NCBI GenBank assembly: GCA_018814245.1
Contig: JAHIZN010000122.1
Coordinates: 1-15,070, forward strand
DNA: 15,070 bases
Origin: a bacterium
GTDB lineage: Bacteria; UBA9089; CG2-30-40-21
Direction: 5' to 3'
Position numbers and translations under genes: made by a program. The notes under the pieces are model-generated. The model ran no database searches. It was not told the origin of the DNA and worked only from the letters and a program-made list of their open reading frames with translations. Positions 12,960 to 15,070 of this stretch are shown one piece after another (the first letter of the stretch is position 1; every line of letters begins with the position of its first letter).

Positions 12960-14639
12960 ATGGCAATAGTACTTAAAAAAAGGAAAAGAAAATTAGGCAT
13001 TCGTATGGGGCGCGGTCGCGGAACAAGAGAGGCTTCCCTATCAAGACCAAGGTATGCACCCAAGACACCGCCATGCACATTCACCTGTCCGGCTGCAACA
13101 GATATAAGGGGATATTTAACATATATCAGCCAGTCCAAGGATTATAAACGCCCGCAGGAAGAGTCATTGGAAGAGGCATGGTATATTCTTACAGATAAAA
13201 ATCCCTTGCCGTCTGTTTGCGGCAGGGTTTGTCCGCATCCATGCGAGGCAGAGTGTAATCGCAAGGCAAAGGATAATCCTGTGGCTATTAACAGCGTGGA
13301 GAGGTTTATTGGTGATTATGGGATACAGAATAAACTGCCCCTTAAAAGGATAAATGAGTCATCATACACGGAAAAGGTAGCCGTGATTGGCTCCGGACCA
13401 TCCGGGCTTTCCTGTGCCTATCAATTGGCAAGACGAGGGTATGGGGTGACCATTTTTGAGTCATTTGAGAAGCCGGGCGGGATGCTCAGATATGGAATTC
13501 CGGTGTATCGACTTCCGGATGATGTCCTTGATGCAGAGATTGACGCTATCTGTGATCTGGGTATTGAAATCAAGTGTAATGTCAGGGTTGGCAATGATAT
13601 ATTGCTTGATGATATAAAGAAGTGGTATGATGCAGTATATGTTGCTATTGGGGCACATAAGGGCTTGAATCTGAATGTACCGGGTGAGGATGCAGAGAAT
13701 GTGCTTACCGGTGCAGAATATCTTCATAGGATTAACAAGGGTGAAAAGGTTGATATTGGAGATAAGGTTGTCGTCATTGGCGGCGGCAATAGTGCCATAG
13801 ATGCTGCCAGGGTATCCAAGAGGCTAGGGGCAGCCGTAACCATCCTCTATCGCAGAACAAGGAAAGAGATGCCAGCCATTGAGCATGAGATTGTTGCTGC
13901 TGAAGAAGAGGGGATAGGGTTTGAATTTCTGGCTGCACCAGTAGAGATAATTAAGGATAATAATAAGGCAACTGGTATAAAGTGTATCCGTATGGAGCTT
14001 GGGGCACCAGATTCAAGCGGCAGGGCAACACCAGTGCCTGTTCCGGGTTCTGAGTTTACTATAAATGCAACCATGATCATTCCATCCATCAGTCAGTCAC
14101 CGGTATTCACCGGGCTTGAAGAATTAAAGAATGAAAAGGGATGGATTACGGTTGATGATAGGTGTCAGACTACATCTGCCAATGTCTTTGCCGGCGGCGA
14201 TGTGACCAATCAACTTGGATTAGTAACCGAGGCTATTGGGCTTGGCCGTAAGGCAGCATTGGCAATTGATGCCTTTCTTAAACCACAGGAAGCAGCAGAA
14301 AAGGCTCAACCAATATCAATTATCAGGCATGAAAAGATGAACCTTAATTATTATGCTTCCTTAACGCGAGTTGAGTCAACAGGCTTAACGGCTGAGGAAC
14401 GGGTGAATAGCTTCAATGAAGTTGCCATGACCTTTACTGAGGAGCAGGTTGCTTTGGAAGCAAAAAGATGTATGAGCTGTGGGCAATGCTTTGATTGCGA
14501 TAACTGCTACAGCTATTGTTCAGATAATGCGGTTAAAAAACTACCAAAGGGGCAGCATTACGAGTTCCATCTGGAAACCTGCCAGGGTTGCAAAAAGTGT
14601 GCTGAGGAATGTCCTTGTGGGTATGTTGAGATGGTGTAG
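12960..14639 (+). CDS. dsrL: DsrL-type NAD(P)H:acceptor iron-sulfur flavoprotein
   Basis: Related to the small subunit of NADPH-glutamate synthase (GltD), this protein type exchanges electrons between NAD(P)H and DsrAB. The 559 residues comprise several parts. A Cys-rich helical domain has Cys39/43 and Cys87/91/95/99 (CGRVCPHPCEAEC). The FAD-binding fold has GSGPSG at 144-149. The NAD(P)H fold has GGGNSA at 274-279 and LYRRTRKEMPA at 297-306. The second FAD motif is AGGDVTNQLG at 411-420. A C-terminal two-cluster ferredoxin has Cys504/507/510/513/516/520 and Cys541/544/547/551. It is shorter than the roughly 650-residue DsrL of Allochromatium, which would fit the DsrL-2 group known from reducing or disproportionating bacteria. 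This assignment is inference. The ATG at 12960 follows GGAAGGAG (12946-12953). The first 20 residues are unusually Arg/Lys-rich. It is the last gene before the terminator. Confidence 0.85.
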   Translation: MAIVLKKRKRKLGIRMGRGRGTREASLSRPRYAPKTPPCTFTCPAATDIRGYLTYISQSKDYKRPQEESLEEAWYILTDKNPLPSVCGRVCPHPCEAECNRKAKDNPVAINSVERFIGDYGIQNKLPLKRINESSYTEKVAVIGSGPSGLSCAYQLARRGYGVTIFESFEKPGGMLRYGIPVYRLPDDVLDAEIDAICDLGIEIKCNVRVGNDILLDDIKKWYDAVYVAIGAHKGLNLNVPGEDAENVLTGAEYLHRINKGEKVDIGDKVVVIGGGNSAIDAARVSKRLGAAVTILYRRTRKEMPAIEHEIVAAEEEGIGFEFLAAPVEIIKDNNKATGIKCIRMELGAPDSSGRATPVPVPGSEFTINATMIIPSISQSPVFTGLEELKNEKGWITVDDRCQTTSANVFAGGDVTNQLGLVTEAIGLGRKAALAIDAFLKPQEAAEKAQPISIIRHEKMNLNYYASLTRVESTGLTAEERVNSFNEVAMTFTEEQVALEAKRCMSCGQCFDCDNCYSYCSDNAVKKLPKGQHYEFHLETCQGCKKCAEECPCGYVEMV

Positions 14640-14693
14640 AGAAGAAGCAGTAATTCTCATCATAACAAACTTGTGTAAGATAAGGAGAAGAAG

Positions 14694-14736
14694 AAAAGGG
14701 GAAAGGAAATTAAGAAGGTTTCCTTTCCCCTTTTTT
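14694..14736 (+). terminator. Intrinsic terminator after dsrL
   Basis: A perfect 16-bp stem, AAAAGGGGAAAGGAAA (14694-14709) with TTTCCTTTCCCCTTTT (14719-14734), has a 9-base loop and is followed by further T residues. It lies 55 bp after the dsrL stop codon. It is the only hairpin plus T-run structure seen in the dsr cluster, so the cluster may be one transcription unit from 3012 to here. Confidence 0.82.
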
Positions 14737-14750
14737 CATTTTCCCCTTAG

Positions 14751-15043
14751 TGTCGTGTCAACCTTAATTTGACGCATAACCATTCACAGGGACATCCATG
14801 CCAGAGGTGCTCTTCTTTTGTGGGTGTTCGTTAAGCAGGGACAAGGGAGTAGCACCCCTGGCACCCTGCAGCTACGATGTGATCGATTATTGTGTGTGGG
14901 AATCTTTGTAGCTGCGACCCTTGTGGTCGCTTATTGGTGGGGCAGAAACAGGGGAGGCAGCACCTCTGTCACCCACTGCATTCGCAGTGGCAGGCTCTGT
15001 CCATACATAATTAACTATGCGACAATTAGCAGTTGACACGACA
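14751..15043 (+). mobile_element. Complete TGTCGTGTCAAC-ended MITE-like element (293 bp)
   Basis: The ends are exact 12-bp inverted repeats (TGTCGTGTCAAC at 14751-14762; GTTGACACGACA at 15032-15043), with looser complementarity to about 30 bp. One further base on each side brings the flanks to TA, which could be a TA target duplication, but this is not certain. The body matches 1964-2147 in inverted orientation and has about 90 bp more at the right end, with an inner CACTGCATTCGCAGTG palindrome at about 14972-14991. No transposase is present. The last 27 bases of the window (15044-15070) are A-rich and show nothing recognisable. Confidence 0.78.
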
Positions 15044-15070
15044 GTAGAGCCAAGAAAAAATGAAAAAAAA

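Overview
The window carries a nearly complete reductive-type dissimilatory sulfite reductase locus in one orientation: dsrC, dsrM, dsrK, dsrJ, dsrO, dsrP, dsrA, dsrB, dsrD and a dsrL-type flavoprotein, at about 3.06-14.64 kb. The catalytic enzyme (DsrAB), its sulfur-carrier partner (DsrC), its allosteric partner (DsrD), the quinone-linked membrane complex (DsrMKJOP) and a candidate NAD(P)H-linked electron donor (DsrL) are therefore in one tandem cluster. DsrD is present and none of the sulfur-oxidation markers (dsrEFH, dsrN) is in view, so an anaerobic bacterium reducing or disproportionating sulfite or sulfate is likely. The phylum cannot be fixed from this window. The sequence is moderately AT-rich, and the gene order is not the classic Desulfovibrio arrangement, in which dsrABD, dsrC and dsrMKJOP are separate loci. 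It resembles loci of uncultured anaerobic lineages whose intergenic regions are full of dispersed repeats.

Layout. 1-215: terminal-inverted-repeat element. 212-1063 (-): Bro-N/DinD-like protein. 1300-1963 (-): small antitoxin-like gene and a PIN-domain toxin gene whose 5' end is replaced by a fragment of a mobile-element-like repeat (1964-2147). 2191-2814 (-): riboflavin synthase, with a strong promoter placed so close to the ATG that the mRNA is probably leaderless. 2977-3005: strong sigma70-type promoter reading into dsrC. 3061-14639 (+): dsr cluster. 14694-14736: intrinsic terminator. 14751-15043: a full-length copy of the element that broke the PIN gene, in opposite orientation.

How the genes work together (family knowledge). 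DsrAB reduces sulfite and loads the sulfur on the two C-terminal cysteines of DsrC as a trisulfide. DsrK, with DsrM, reduces that trisulfide using menaquinol. DsrJ, DsrO and DsrP form the periplasmic and membrane part of the same complex. DsrD stimulates DsrAB. DsrL can pass NAD(P)H electrons toward DsrAB.

The unusual part lies between the genes. Almost every dsr spacer (56-567 bp of repeat-bearing sequence) holds inverted repeats, and most hold inverted repeats nested inside other inverted repeats, built from several unrelated word families. Two spacers also carry copies of a 118-bp TIR element. The ribE-dsr block is flanked by inverted copies of a roughly 290-bp TIR element. No transposase is present in the window.
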